Under the pieces are notes generated by a model. That model was not told the origin of the DNA. It saw only the letters and a list, made by a program, of their open reading frames with translations, and did no database searches. A stretch of 64,000 bases of DNA, taken from assembly GCA_965232575.1 (NCBI GenBank), contig CBDDPZ010000008.1:1178001-1242000 (forward strand), written 5' to 3'. This DNA comes from Bin5 sp965232575. GTDB taxonomy: Bacteria; Chloroflexota; Anaerolineae; Caldilineales; Caldilineaceae. Positions 54,997-63,445 of the stretch are shown here, in pieces (position 1 is the stretch's first letter; each line of letters opens with the position of its first letter). A program made the translations under genes and the position numbers.

Positions 54997-56439
54997 ATGA
55001 CACGCAAACGCGCCACCGTTCTCGCCATCGATATTGGCGCAGAGTCCGGCCGGGTAATGGCGGTACACTTCGATGGCTCCGGCCTGCAGTTGGAAGAGGT
55101 ACATCGCTTTCCCAACTACGCGCTGACCGTCAACGGCGTCCTGCAGTGGGACATTCTCCACCTCTGGCGAGAGGTGCAGGCCGGCATCGACCGCAGCAGA
55201 GCCCACGCCGCCGAACCCCCCGCCAGCCTGGCCGTCGACACCTGGGGCGTAGACTTCGGCCTCCTCGACCGCGACGGAAATCTCATCGGCAACCCGGTCT
55301 GCTACCGGGACAGTCGGACCGAGGGAATGCTGGAAGCGGTCTTCGCGCGCGTTCCCCAGGCAGAGGTGTTCGCGCAGACCGGTATCCAGTTCATGGCGAT
55401 CAACACGCTCTACCAGATGATGAGCCTCGTCGAGAGTGGTTCGCCCCAATTGCAGATCGCAGCGCGCTTCCTCACCGTTCCCGATCTGCTCAACTTCTGG
55501 TTGAGCGACGCTCAGGTGTGCGAATTCAGCAACGCCACCACCACTCAGATGCTTAACCCCTTTACCCGTTCCTGGGCCGGCGAACTCCTGGACGCCCTCG
55601 GCATTCCCCTCTCCCTCTTCCCGGAGGTCGTGCAGCCGGGTACGCGCCTAGGGACCTTCGAAAACATCCCTGTCATTGCACCAGCCTGTCACGACACCGG
55701 CAGCGCAGTCGCCGGCGTCCCTGCCCAGACCGAGAACTTCGCCTATATCAGCAGCGGTACCTGGAGTCTCGTCGGCCTTGAGGTGGCCCAGCCTATAGTC
55801 AACGAAGCGGCGCTCGCCGTCAACGCCACCAACGAAGGCGGTGTCTACGGCTCATTCCGGCTGCTCAAAAACGTGATGGGCCTGTGGCTGTTGCAGCAGT
55901 GCCGGTCTACCTGGGAACAGCAAGGGCGGGCCTATTCCTACCCGGAACTGGTCTCGCTGGCAGAGTCAGCCGAACCCCTGCGCTCCTTCGTCGATCCCAA
56001 CGACGACCGCTTCCTGCCCCCCGGCGACCATCCCGCCCACATCCAGGCCTTCTGCCGGCAGAGCGGTCAGACCCTGCCGCAGAGTGACACCGACATCGCC
56101 CGCTGCGTCTTCGAAAGCCTGACTCTGGCCTACCGCGATGTCCTTCAGGAGCTGCAGACCCTGACCGGCCGGCCGATCGAGGTCATTCATGTGGTTGGCG
56201 GCGGTTCCCGCAACCGGCTGCTGAACCAGCTCACCGCCGACGCCACCGGTATCCCCGTTCTGGCCGGTCCAGGCGAAGCGACCGTCATCGGCAACGCGCT
56301 CATACAGCTCATCAGCCTGGGCGAGTTGGCGAACCTCGACGAGGGCCGTCAATTGGTAGCCGAAATCGGGGCCTTGGAGCGGTTTGATCCCAAAGAGCAG
56401 GATTCCTGGCAGGATGTCAAGATGCCCGCAATCGATTAG
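54997..56439 (+). CDS. rhaB: Rhamnulokinase
   Basis: A 480-residue FGGY carbohydrate kinase. The N-terminal AIDIGAESGRVMAVHFDG binds the phosphates, LAVDTWGVDFGLLD and CYRDSRTEGML fit rhamnulokinase, and the C-terminal HVVGGGSRNRLLNQLTADATG carries the adenosine site. It makes L-rhamnulose-1-phosphate. It follows rhaA by 91 bases, filled by a repeat, probably in one transcript. The aldolase (rhaD) is not in the window. Confidence 0.93.
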   Translation: MTRKRATVLAIDIGAESGRVMAVHFDGSGLQLEEVHRFPNYALTVNGVLQWDILHLWREVQAGIDRSRAHAAEPPASLAVDTWGVDFGLLDRDGNLIGNPVCYRDSRTEGMLEAVFARVPQAEVFAQTGIQFMAINTLYQMMSLVESGSPQLQIAARFLTVPDLLNFWLSDAQVCEFSNATTTQMLNPFTRSWAGELLDALGIPLSLFPEVVQPGTRLGTFENIPVIAPACHDTGSAVAGVPAQTENFAYISSGTWSLVGLEVAQPIVNEAALAVNATNEGGVYGSFRLLKNVMGLWLLQQCRSTWEQQGRAYSYPELVSLAESAEPLRSFVDPNDDRFLPPGDHPAHIQAFCRQSGQTLPQSDTDIARCVFESLTLAYRDVLQELQTLTGRPIEVIHVVGGGSRNRLLNQLTADATGIPVLAGPGEATVIGNALIQLISLGELANLDEGRQLVAEIGALERFDPKEQDSWQDVKMPAID

Positions 56440-56523
56440 GGAAGTCTTCTTTGCAGGAATGGGCAGAGAGGATTGGGACGCGGCAGCAGGGTATCACTCC
56501 GCACACGTTTTTGAACTGTGAAA

Positions 56524-56606
56524 CGGCAGTTTTTAGTAGTCAGTAGCCAGTTTTTAGTAACTGCAACTGCAACGGCACAACCCACTAAAAACTAGAAACT
56601 GCAGTT
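56524..56606. repeat. Family D repeat after rhaB
   Basis: An 83-base copy, CGGCAGTTTTTAGTAGTCAG to CTAAAAACTAGAAACTGCAG, same orientation as the one before rhaB. The gap to the PhyH gene shows no other element. Confidence 0.7.
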
Positions 56607-56717
56607 AATCCCGATAATCACAGTCAAAGAGTAAAGAAAAGCGGCCCGCCGAATTGAACGCACTTCCAGCCTGGACATGTCCCGCTGCGTCGCAGTCCAT
56701 CTCCGAAACTGGGCGCG

Positions 56718-57488
56718 CTAGTCCATCTTCTTGCCGCGCGAAAACGAGACGCGCAGGTGGCTGTCGGCCGCGTGGGGCGCGGCGAGACCGTTATCCATGC
56801 GCAGCAACTCACGCTGGCGGGGCGTCAGGTCGTCCAGCCAGCCCTCCTGGAAACCGTCGTGGGGATCGACCTGAAAGATCAGCGCGCTCTTGCGGTAGTG
56901 GCCGAATAGCGCGTGGCGGTCGGTCTCTGTCTGGTTGGTCCCGCCCCCGTGCCAGCACTGCCCATTGAAAACGAGTACACTGCCGGCCGGCGCAACCAGC
57001 TGGTGGACATGCTTTACATCCATCCCCTCCGGCGGCCCGGACATTCCGCTCCTGTGCGAGCCGGGCACGATGCGAGTGGCCCCATTATCCGGCGTGAAAT
57101 CATCCAGCAGCCACACCGTGTTGACCATCACCGGGGATCCCATGTTCAACAGGTCGGCGCGGATATCGCTGTGCAGACCCTGCACCGGGTCCCCTGGCCT
57201 GACGATGCGCGCGTTCAGGCTGCCCAGGATAATCTGTTTACCCAGCACATACTCGATGACGGGCAGTGTGCGGGGGTGATCGATAAGCGGGTGGTAGAGC
57301 GGGTCGAGCACGGGCAGGTTGCTCACGTGGCCGGCCTGGCCAAGAAATCGCTGTTCGCCGCCAAGCCTCGCCGCCCACTCTGCCAGCGAGGCGCGTAAAA
57401 CCTTCACCTCCGCCCCACTCAGGACTCCCTCCAACAGAGTGAATCCGTACACATCCATCTCCCAAAACGCCTGTTGCAGTGCTGCCAT
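56718..57488 (-). CDS. PhyH-family dioxygenase (copy 3)
   Basis: A 256-residue PhyH protein. The triad is QGLHSDIRADLL (His, Asp) and the distal His in NGQCWHGGGTN; DRHALFGHYRKS holds the Arg. VWLLDDFTPDNGATRIVPGSH is the typical central strand pair. It is shorter than the other copies and closest to the ectoine-hydroxylase-like subset, although substrate cannot be assigned. It is the last gene of a minus-strand cluster with copy 4, an alcohol dehydrogenase and copy 5. Confidence 0.85.
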   Translation of the reverse strand: MAALQQAFWEMDVYGFTLLEGVLSGAEVKVLRASLAEWAARLGGEQRFLGQAGHVSNLPVLDPLYHPLIDHPRTLPVIEYVLGKQIILGSLNARIVRPGDPVQGLHSDIRADLLNMGSPVMVNTVWLLDDFTPDNGATRIVPGSHRSGMSGPPEGMDVKHVHQLVAPAGSVLVFNGQCWHGGGTNQTETDRHALFGHYRKSALIFQVDPHDGFQEGWLDDLTPRQRELLRMDNGLAAPHAADSHLRVSFSRGKKMD

Positions 57489-57536
57489 GCGGCGGCCCTT
57501 TTGTGTGTGATGCTGCGTTCAGATGTGGTCAGTGGG

Positions 57537-58463
57537 TCAACAGATCATGCCCCGCTTGGATTCAATCCCATGGGCAATCGGATTGTCCCCGATCCAACGC
57601 TCGTCCACCGGTTCGGAGGCCAACTGGTAGCGCGTATCGGTGGAGAGTCGAATCCGGTTGGTCTGGTTGTCCATGCTGGCGTGCATCGTGTACATGCTGA
57701 ATACCAGCAGATCGCCCATCGCATAGTCTGTAGTCAGCCAGCGGCTCTTCAGTTCGGCCCGCGCGACAATCGCATCCTTGGAATAGGCGCCCCCATTGGG
57801 GTGCTGCCACAACTTCTCCCCTGTTTCGATCTCGGCGGCATCGGGATAGTTGGTGCAGTAGGCATCGACGTCCAAAGTTCCGTAGCCGGCCTTGATCTCT
57901 TCGAAGCGGTGGGAGTTCTCCAGGATCATCAACCCGCCCATCTCGATTGGGATGTCGCCCAGCGGCGTCCAACTCGTATACAGCCGCTGCGTACCGCGTC
58001 CCATAAAGACAATGTCGTAATGGGGCGGCGTAGCGGTTGTCTCACCCGGCGGTTTCGAGCGGCACCAGGTATAGTCGAAATGGCGCACCTCTCCGCCCAG
58101 GAACTGTTCATAGAAGGCCATCATTGGGCCGTCATAGAGCAACTCGATGAGTGGGGCGTTGTCTTTGGTCAGCTCTACCATGAAGGCATTTTCAAAGTCG
58201 GCGTGAGCAACACCGTCCTCCATAAGATGGTCCGGGTCCAGACAGCCTGCAGCCTCAAGTTTTCTCAGCATCTCGAGCCGGGCCTCCAGGACCTGGCTTC
58301 GATCCAGCAGGCCGGGCAAATACAGATAGCCGTCCTGCTCGAACCGCCAGCGCAACTCCTTCATGTCGGAAAGGGCATCGCTCGACGCGCGCAGTGGACC
58401 AAACGCCTCCGGTGACGTATCGAGTAAACTGCCTTGAAAGCTGGGCGATATCGATAGATTCAT
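57537..58463 (-). CDS. PhyH-family dioxygenase (copy 4)
   Basis: A 308-residue PhyH protein. The iron ligands are TPPHYDIVFMG (His, Asp) and MYTMHASMDN (His), followed by NRIRLSTDTRYQLA with the Arg. RFEQDGYLYLPGLLDRSQV is the first strand, and TSWTPLGDIPIEMGGLMIL resembles copies 1 and 2. It ends about 50 bases before copy 3 on the same strand and starts 65 bases after the alcohol dehydrogenase ends. Substrate unknown. Confidence 0.85.
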   Translation of the reverse strand: MNLSISPSFQGSLLDTSPEAFGPLRASSDALSDMKELRWRFEQDGYLYLPGLLDRSQVLEARLEMLRKLEAAGCLDPDHLMEDGVAHADFENAFMVELTKDNAPLIELLYDGPMMAFYEQFLGGEVRHFDYTWCRSKPPGETTATPPHYDIVFMGRGTQRLYTSWTPLGDIPIEMGGLMILENSHRFEEIKAGYGTLDVDAYCTNYPDAAEIETGEKLWQHPNGGAYSKDAIVARAELKSRWLTTDYAMGDLLVFSMYTMHASMDNQTNRIRLSTDTRYQLASEPVDERWIGDNPIAHGIESKRGMIC

Positions 58464-58528
58464 CGTCTATGTGCTCCAATTCACTGTGCGAGACTTGATG
58501 GACTGGCCGAACGACTCTCCTGCAACTG

Positions 58529-59545
58529 CTACGCCCAGGGGTCGACCACGATCTTGGCGGCCTCGCCCTGTGCCAGCAGGCTGAAGCCCGTCTGAAGCTG
58601 GCTCATCGGCAATTGGTGGCTGATCAGCAGATCGATGAGGGGCGACTGCCGGATGACCTTCATTACTTTGGCGTAGTCGCCCATATTGTAGAGCCAGGAT
58701 CCGACAACGGTTAACCCTTTGCGAATCATGTCGGTACTGACTGTGATTGTAAGCTCATCTCGGCACTCCCCGACAAAGGCCACGCGTCCCCGGCGGCGGG
58801 TGGCGTCAATGCAGAGCCGCTCCGCCGGGACGCGGCCGGAACAGTCGACCGCACAGTCCACGCCCCTACCCTCCGTCAGGCTGCGGATATTCTGCAGAAT
58901 GTCCGGATCGTTGGGGTCGAGTACCGCTTCCGCCCCCATCTCCAGCGCCCGGTTCGCCCGCCAGGGCGCCGGTTCGACGCCGATAACCCGCGCATTGCGA
59001 AACCGCGCGTTGACCACCGCCCCCAGCCCGACCGGCCCCAGGCCGGTGACCAGCACCGTGTCCTGCGAGTTGACGCCGATTGCCTCAAACCCGCCGAAGG
59101 AAGCGCCGATGCCGTCAATCGCCATCGTCGCCTGCGCATAGCTCACATCGTCGGGGAGCCTGGGGAGCAGCCACGCCGGCTTGAGCGTGTAGTGGGCAAA
59201 CGTGCCGGCGCCGGCCGTCGAGCCATGCACCGCGGCGAAATCGTGGCTGTCTTCACAGTAGATATAGTCGCCGCTCATGCAAAGGTGACAGCGGCCGCAG
59301 GAAAACTGGGGCAGGACGACGACCCGGTCCCCAACGCTGACCGGTCCCCGCTCAGCGACTTCCACCACCTCTCCAACGCCCTCGTGCCCGATTACCGCCT
59401 GGTTCTGGCCGGCCATCCATAGCTTGTATTCGGTGCATAGCGCAGAGGCATGGACTTTGACGACCGCCCAATCCGCTTTCGCCTGCGGATCGGGCATTTC
59501 GTGAAACGCGACCTGCCGCTCACCGGTGATTGCTGCCTGGATCAC
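58529..59545 (-). CDS. Zinc-dependent alcohol dehydrogenase (MDR superfamily)
   Basis: A 338-residue MDR enzyme. The structural zinc site is CGRCHLCMSGDYIYC (four Cys), the catalytic site is in ALCTEYKLW and GHEGVGEV, and the NAD(P) Rossmann site is VLVTGLGPVGLGAVV. I place the start at GTG 59543-59545 because AAGGAG is 8 bases upstream; a GTG at 59552-59554 would overlap that site. It lies between two PhyH genes and may oxidise the alcohol they produce. Substrate unknown. Confidence 0.85.
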   Translation of the reverse strand: MIQAAITGERQVAFHEMPDPQAKADWAVVKVHASALCTEYKLWMAGQNQAVIGHEGVGEVVEVAERGPVSVGDRVVVLPQFSCGRCHLCMSGDYIYCEDSHDFAAVHGSTAGAGTFAHYTLKPAWLLPRLPDDVSYAQATMAIDGIGASFGGFEAIGVNSQDTVLVTGLGPVGLGAVVNARFRNARVIGVEPAPWRANRALEMGAEAVLDPNDPDILQNIRSLTEGRGVDCAVDCSGRVPAERLCIDATRRRGRVAFVGECRDELTITVSTDMIRKGLTVVGSWLYNMGDYAKVMKVIRQSPLIDLLISHQLPMSQLQTGFSLLAQGEAAKIVVDPWA

Positions 59546-59678
59546 GGGAAACACTCCTTGTTGGTCCAGCGGCCAGAGTGCGTGCGTTCACTCACCACAC
59601 ACGTCGACTGGCACTACCGGTCAGAAGAAAGTGGACGGGGGAGGAGGGTGGAATGGCGAAACATGTGACGCGCCGGAT

Positions 59679-60536
59679 TCAGAACAACCCCTCCTTCGGG
59701 CCCCTACCCCAGGGAATCGCCTCAACGTCACCCGAATAGCGCGGTATCAGGGCCTGGACCGCCGGGTCTACCTTTTCGGCCCACGCAGCCCACTCAGCGA
59801 CTCCAGTGACATGCTCGGCGACAATTGCCTGGACGGCCTCGGGCAGTTCGTCATAGATGGTCCAGTACCAGATAGTGAGTACCGTCCGCCACTGGTCGCT
59901 CTGGTTCGCGTGCGCCGAATGCAACAGCCGCGCGTCGCCGATAACCACGTCACCCGCGCGCACCGGGACATCGACCTCTCCTTCAGCCTTCTGAAATGCC
60001 GGGTGGCTCATGTCCTTGGCGCGGCCCACTTCGTCGCCGTCATGCGCACGGCGGTCCATATCGTGCAGCGCGTGCCGCTTCAGGTGCGACCCCGGGATCA
60101 GGCGCAGACAGCCGTTTTCCGGGCTGGTGTCGACTAGGTAGTACATCAGAAAGTACTGCTGCGGCTGGTCGGTGTAGCTGATCGGATGCTCCCACAGTAC
60201 GCCATCCTGATGCCAGTATAGAGGAGGACTATGCGGCGGCTTGCTGATGACAAATCCGCTCCAGACTTTGGGCTCGTCAAATCCCAGTTGAGCCAGCGCC
60301 CCCAGCGCGCCCGGATGGGCAATCAGTTCCGGAAAGGCCGGGTGGGGATACTTCCAATAGGGAATGATGCAGCCCTGCGACCGGTGTCGTTCAAAATGCT
60401 CCTCATCCTCCTGCGCGATCGTCCATTCGCTCATGGCATTCAGTTTGACGACCATCTCCGGTTCCAACACATTCTCGAAGATACAGAAGCCGTCGCGCAT
60501 GAGCTGATTCCGTTTTTCGACTGCGGTAATAGGCAT
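59679..60536 (-). CDS. PhyH-family dioxygenase (copy 5)
   Basis: A 285-residue PhyH protein. The triad is LYWHQDGVLW (His, Asp) and LLHSAHANQSD (His), with the 2-oxoglutarate Arg in QWRTVLTIWYW. MRDGFCIFENVLEPEMV is the first strand. The central YLVDTSPENGCLRLIPGSHLKRH matches family consensus. It is distant from the other copies in sequence, so the five are not recent duplicates. It heads the PhyH/ADH cluster and lies 100 bases after fabH. Confidence 0.85.
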   Translation of the reverse strand: MPITAVEKRNQLMRDGFCIFENVLEPEMVVKLNAMSEWTIAQEDEEHFERHRSQGCIIPYWKYPHPAFPELIAHPGALGALAQLGFDEPKVWSGFVISKPPHSPPLYWHQDGVLWEHPISYTDQPQQYFLMYYLVDTSPENGCLRLIPGSHLKRHALHDMDRRAHDGDEVGRAKDMSHPAFQKAEGEVDVPVRAGDVVIGDARLLHSAHANQSDQWRTVLTIWYWTIYDELPEAVQAIVAEHVTGVAEWAAWAEKVDPAVQALIPRYSGDVEAIPWGRGPKEGLF

Positions 60537-60635
60537 GAGTAAAGCTCCATACTGTCCGTTTGCGGATGTCGGCTTAGCGTTCTGTCGGGAATAGGTTGAG
60601 CAGATCTGCGGTAGCGCGGTCGGTGTGGTGGGAGG

Positions 60636-61922
60636 CTATGGCGCCTGCTGCTCCTCTTCCGGTCTGCGGACCGGGCGCCGTGCCATGGCGCGCGGCTCCA
60701 CCTGGCTGTAGATGCGCCGGATGGCCCGTTTCCACATCGAGCGCGCCGCCGCCGCCTGATAGGTAGCCTGCCGCTGCGTATTCTTCCACCAGGTCGACTC
60801 CGGCTTTTCCACCGGCACGCTCCACTTGACGGCGCATGCGCCCCAGGTCAGACCGGCGCCAAATCCGACAAACACAAGATTATCCCCCGGCGCCACCTTC
60901 CCCTCCTCAATCGCTTCGCATAGCGCAATGGGAATGCTGGCCGTGCTCGTGTTGCCGTATTTGTGGACGTTCACATAGACCTTGTCTTCCGGGATCTTCA
61001 ACTGCCGCAGCACGCTATGCTGAATAATGCGCTTGTTCGCCTGGTGGGGCACGACCAGATCGACTTCGCTGACCGGAACACCGGCCCTGTCCAACACGCG
61101 CCGCGTGGCGTCTGCCATGATTCGGGTGGCGAAGCGGAAGACGGCCCGCCCGTCCATCTGGATGTAATGCGAACCGCTGCTGACCGTCTCCAGGCTGGCC
61201 GGAGCCGCGCTCCCCCCGGCCGGAATCGTCAACAACTCCGCGCCCGACCCGTCGCTGCCGAGCACCGAAGCCGTGACACCGCCCGGCACGTCACTGGCGG
61301 CTAGCAGCACTGCGCCCGCGCCGTCTCCGAAAAGAACGCACGTCGTGCGGTCGGTCCAATCCACCCACCGACTCAGCGTTTCAGCGCCGACGACCAGCAC
61401 ATACTCGGCGTCCCCGGCCAGAATCTGCCCGCGGGCGACGCTGAGAGCATACACAAAGCCGGAGCAGGCAGCGCTCAGATCAAACGCGCCGGCATTGATG
61501 AGCCCCAAATTGTCCTGGATGATGCTGGCCGTGGCGGGGAAAAGATGCTCCGGAGAACTGGTCGCACAGATAATCAGGTCCACCTTGGCCGGATGGAGGT
61601 CGGCCACTTCAAGGGCTTTGCGCGCCGCCTGCGTTCCCAGGGAGGCAGTGGTCTCCTGGGACGCGGCCACGACCCGTCGCTCCTGAATGCCCGTGCGCGT
61701 GCGAATCCACTCGTCCTGGGTATCGACGACCTGTTCCAGATCATGGTTTGTGACCACCCGATCGGGAACCTGATAGCCCCAGCCGATAATCTGGGCATAA
61801 CAGGGCGGTTGCACCCTGTCCACCATTTGCTGCTCCGCTTCTGCGGCCGGGTAGTGCCCGTTCAAATGCGCGGCTGCATATTCGCTCCCTGTCCCGTTTT
61901 CCTCGTGCGCTTGCGCTGTCAT
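60636..61922 (-). CDS. fabH: Beta-ketoacyl-ACP synthase III (FabH) with extended termini
   Basis: A 428-residue FabH, long for the family (about 320-330). The core has TRTGIQERR, the catalytic Cys in FDLSAACSGFVYAL, the His in VPHQANKRIIQ and the Asn in HKYGNTSTASIP. There is an extra N-terminal segment (about 40 residues) and a C-terminal tail (about 60, Arg-rich, ending EEEQQAP). The ATG at 61920-61922 overlaps the fabF stop (ATGA), showing coupling. It condenses acetyl-CoA or another acyl-CoA with malonyl-ACP to start fatty acids. The tails are unusual and unexplained. Confidence 0.9.
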   Translation of the reverse strand: MTAQAHEENGTGSEYAAAHLNGHYPAAEAEQQMVDRVQPPCYAQIIGWGYQVPDRVVTNHDLEQVVDTQDEWIRTRTGIQERRVVAASQETTASLGTQAARKALEVADLHPAKVDLIICATSSPEHLFPATASIIQDNLGLINAGAFDLSAACSGFVYALSVARGQILAGDAEYVLVVGAETLSRWVDWTDRTTCVLFGDGAGAVLLAASDVPGGVTASVLGSDGSGAELLTIPAGGSAAPASLETVSSGSHYIQMDGRAVFRFATRIMADATRRVLDRAGVPVSEVDLVVPHQANKRIIQHSVLRQLKIPEDKVYVNVHKYGNTSTASIPIALCEAIEEGKVAPGDNLVFVGFGAGLTWGACAVKWSVPVEKPESTWWKNTQRQATYQAAAARSMWKRAIRRIYSQVEPRAMARRPVRRPEEEQQAP

Positions 61923-63244
61923 ACCCCATTCTCCTCGAACCGCCGCAGCATCAGACATGAGTTGTGGCCGCCGAAACCAAAACTATTGCTCATTGTCACT
62001 GCGACGTCTGCCTTCACAGACCGCAACGGAGTGTAGTTCAGATCACAAGATGGATCGGGGTTGTCCAGATTGATGGTTGGTAGAATCACGCTTTTCTCGA
62101 TCGTTTTGAGGCAGACAATCGCTTCTATCGCACCGGCCGCTCCCAACAGGTGCCCAAGCATGGATTTCGTGCTGCTGATGTTCACGTTGTAGGCATGCTC
62201 GCCCAACGCCCGCTTGATTGCCTTCGTTTCGCCCGGGTCGTTGAGTTCCGTGCTCGTTCCATGCGCGTTGACGTAATTCACATCGGTGCGCTTCACCCCG
62301 TAGCTCTCGGCCTTGCGCAGGGCCATATTCATCGCATCTTCGGCGCCTTGGCCGTCGAAATGGGGCGCGGCCATATGATACGCATCGGCGCTGTTGCCGT
62401 AACCGATTACCTCCGCATAGATGCGGGCATCGCGGGCCAGCGCATGCTCAAGCGACTCCAATATCAGAATCGCGCTCCCCTCGCTCATCACAAAGCCATC
62501 CCGGTCGCTGTCGAACGGACGGCAGGCCGCCGACGGGTCGTCGTTGCGCTGGCTCATGGCGCCCATAATGTCGAAGCCGGCCATGATAATAGGCAGCAGA
62601 GCAGCCTCCGCGCCGCCTGTGACCATCACCTGCGCGTCGCCGCGCCGGATCAACTCAAATGCCTCACCGGTAGCCGCGGTACCGCTGGCGCAGGCGTTCA
62701 CCACCGAAAAGTTGGGGCCGCGCAGATCATAGAGTATGGCGATCTTCCCGGCCGCACTGTCCACCAGCATATTTGGAATCAGAAACGGGCTTACCTTGCG
62801 CAAGCCGCGCTTCTCCGTCAACCTGAAATTGTCGAGCAGGGAAGTCAGGCCGCCGGTCCCGCTGGCGATCAACACGCCGATATCGGTAGGCGTCTCTTTG
62901 CCGAGATCGATCCCGCTGTCGGTGAGCGCCTGCTCCGTTGCCACAAGAGCATACTGGATATATGGATCAAGCCGGCGGGCCTCTTTGCGATCCATATAGT
63001 TCTTGGCTTCGAACCCCTTCAGCTCGCCTGCAAAGCGGGTATTCAGCTCGCTGGTGTCGAATTTGGTGACCGTCTCAATGCCTGACCGGCCTGCCAGCAG
63101 GGCATCCCACGTCTCATCGACAGTCAGGCCCAGGGGGGTCACCGCGCCGATGCCGGTGATCACAACCCGCCGCGGCTGGCCATTGCTACTGTACATGCGC
63201 GTAAATTCCATGTGAACATTCCGACTCGGACAAAAAGCGTTCAT
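61919..63244 (-). CDS. fabF: Beta-ketoacyl-ACP synthase II
   Basis: A condensing enzyme of 441 residues at most. The catalytic Cys is in VVNACASGTAATGEAF, the His residues in NAHGTSTELNDPGE and KSMLGHLLGAAGA, and the N-terminal RRVVITGIGAVTPLG is standard. It elongates fatty acids using malonyl-ACP. The start is uncertain: ATG at 63242-63244 (GAGGG upstream), at 63209-63211 or 63194-63196. fabH follows with an ATGA overlap. A promoter with TTGACT and TAAAGT lies just upstream. Confidence 0.92.
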   Translation of the reverse strand: MNAFCPSRNVHMEFTRMYSSNGQPRRVVITGIGAVTPLGLTVDETWDALLAGRSGIETVTKFDTSELNTRFAGELKGFEAKNYMDRKEARRLDPYIQYALVATEQALTDSGIDLGKETPTDIGVLIASGTGGLTSLLDNFRLTEKRGLRKVSPFLIPNMLVDSAAGKIAILYDLRGPNFSVVNACASGTAATGEAFELIRRGDAQVMVTGGAEAALLPIIMAGFDIMGAMSQRNDDPSAACRPFDSDRDGFVMSEGSAILILESLEHALARDARIYAEVIGYGNSADAYHMAAPHFDGQGAEDAMNMALRKAESYGVKRTDVNYVNAHGTSTELNDPGETKAIKRALGEHAYNVNISSTKSMLGHLLGAAGAIEAIVCLKTIEKSVILPTINLDNPDPSCDLNYTPLRSVKADVAVTMSNSFGFGGHNSCLMLRRFEENGV

Positions 63245-63296
63245 TCGCCCTCATCGTCAGCCCACCTTTTCTAGTGAGATTCGAGTCTGTCCGTAC

Positions 63297-63325
63297 ACTT
63301 TAACTATAACACAAAGAACAGTCAA
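63297..63325 (-). promoter_or_regulatory. Putative fabF-fabH promoter
   Basis: On the minus strand TTGACT (63320-63325) and TAAAGT (63297-63302) are 17 bases apart, about 50 bases before the first fabF ATG. It is divergent from the MarR gene, whose product could bind here. Confidence 0.45.
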
Positions 63326-63409
63326 TCGTTGCGTTTCCCCATTTTCGTGAACAAAGAGTCTGCTCTGGCGGTGGCTGGGGCGCTTCCGTGCGTCGACCAC
63401 CCTGCACAC

Positions 63410-63438
63410 TTGCATATTTTAGTTCGATACCGTATAAT
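63410..63438 (+). promoter_or_regulatory. Strong promoter of the MarR-type gene, implying a leaderless transcript
   Basis: TTGCAT (63410-63415) and a perfect TATAAT (63433-63438) are 17 bases apart. The ATG at 63446 is 7 bases after the -10 box, so transcription would start at or next to the A of the start codon; there is no ribosome site. Confidence 0.6.
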
Positions 63439-63445
63439 TCTGTTT

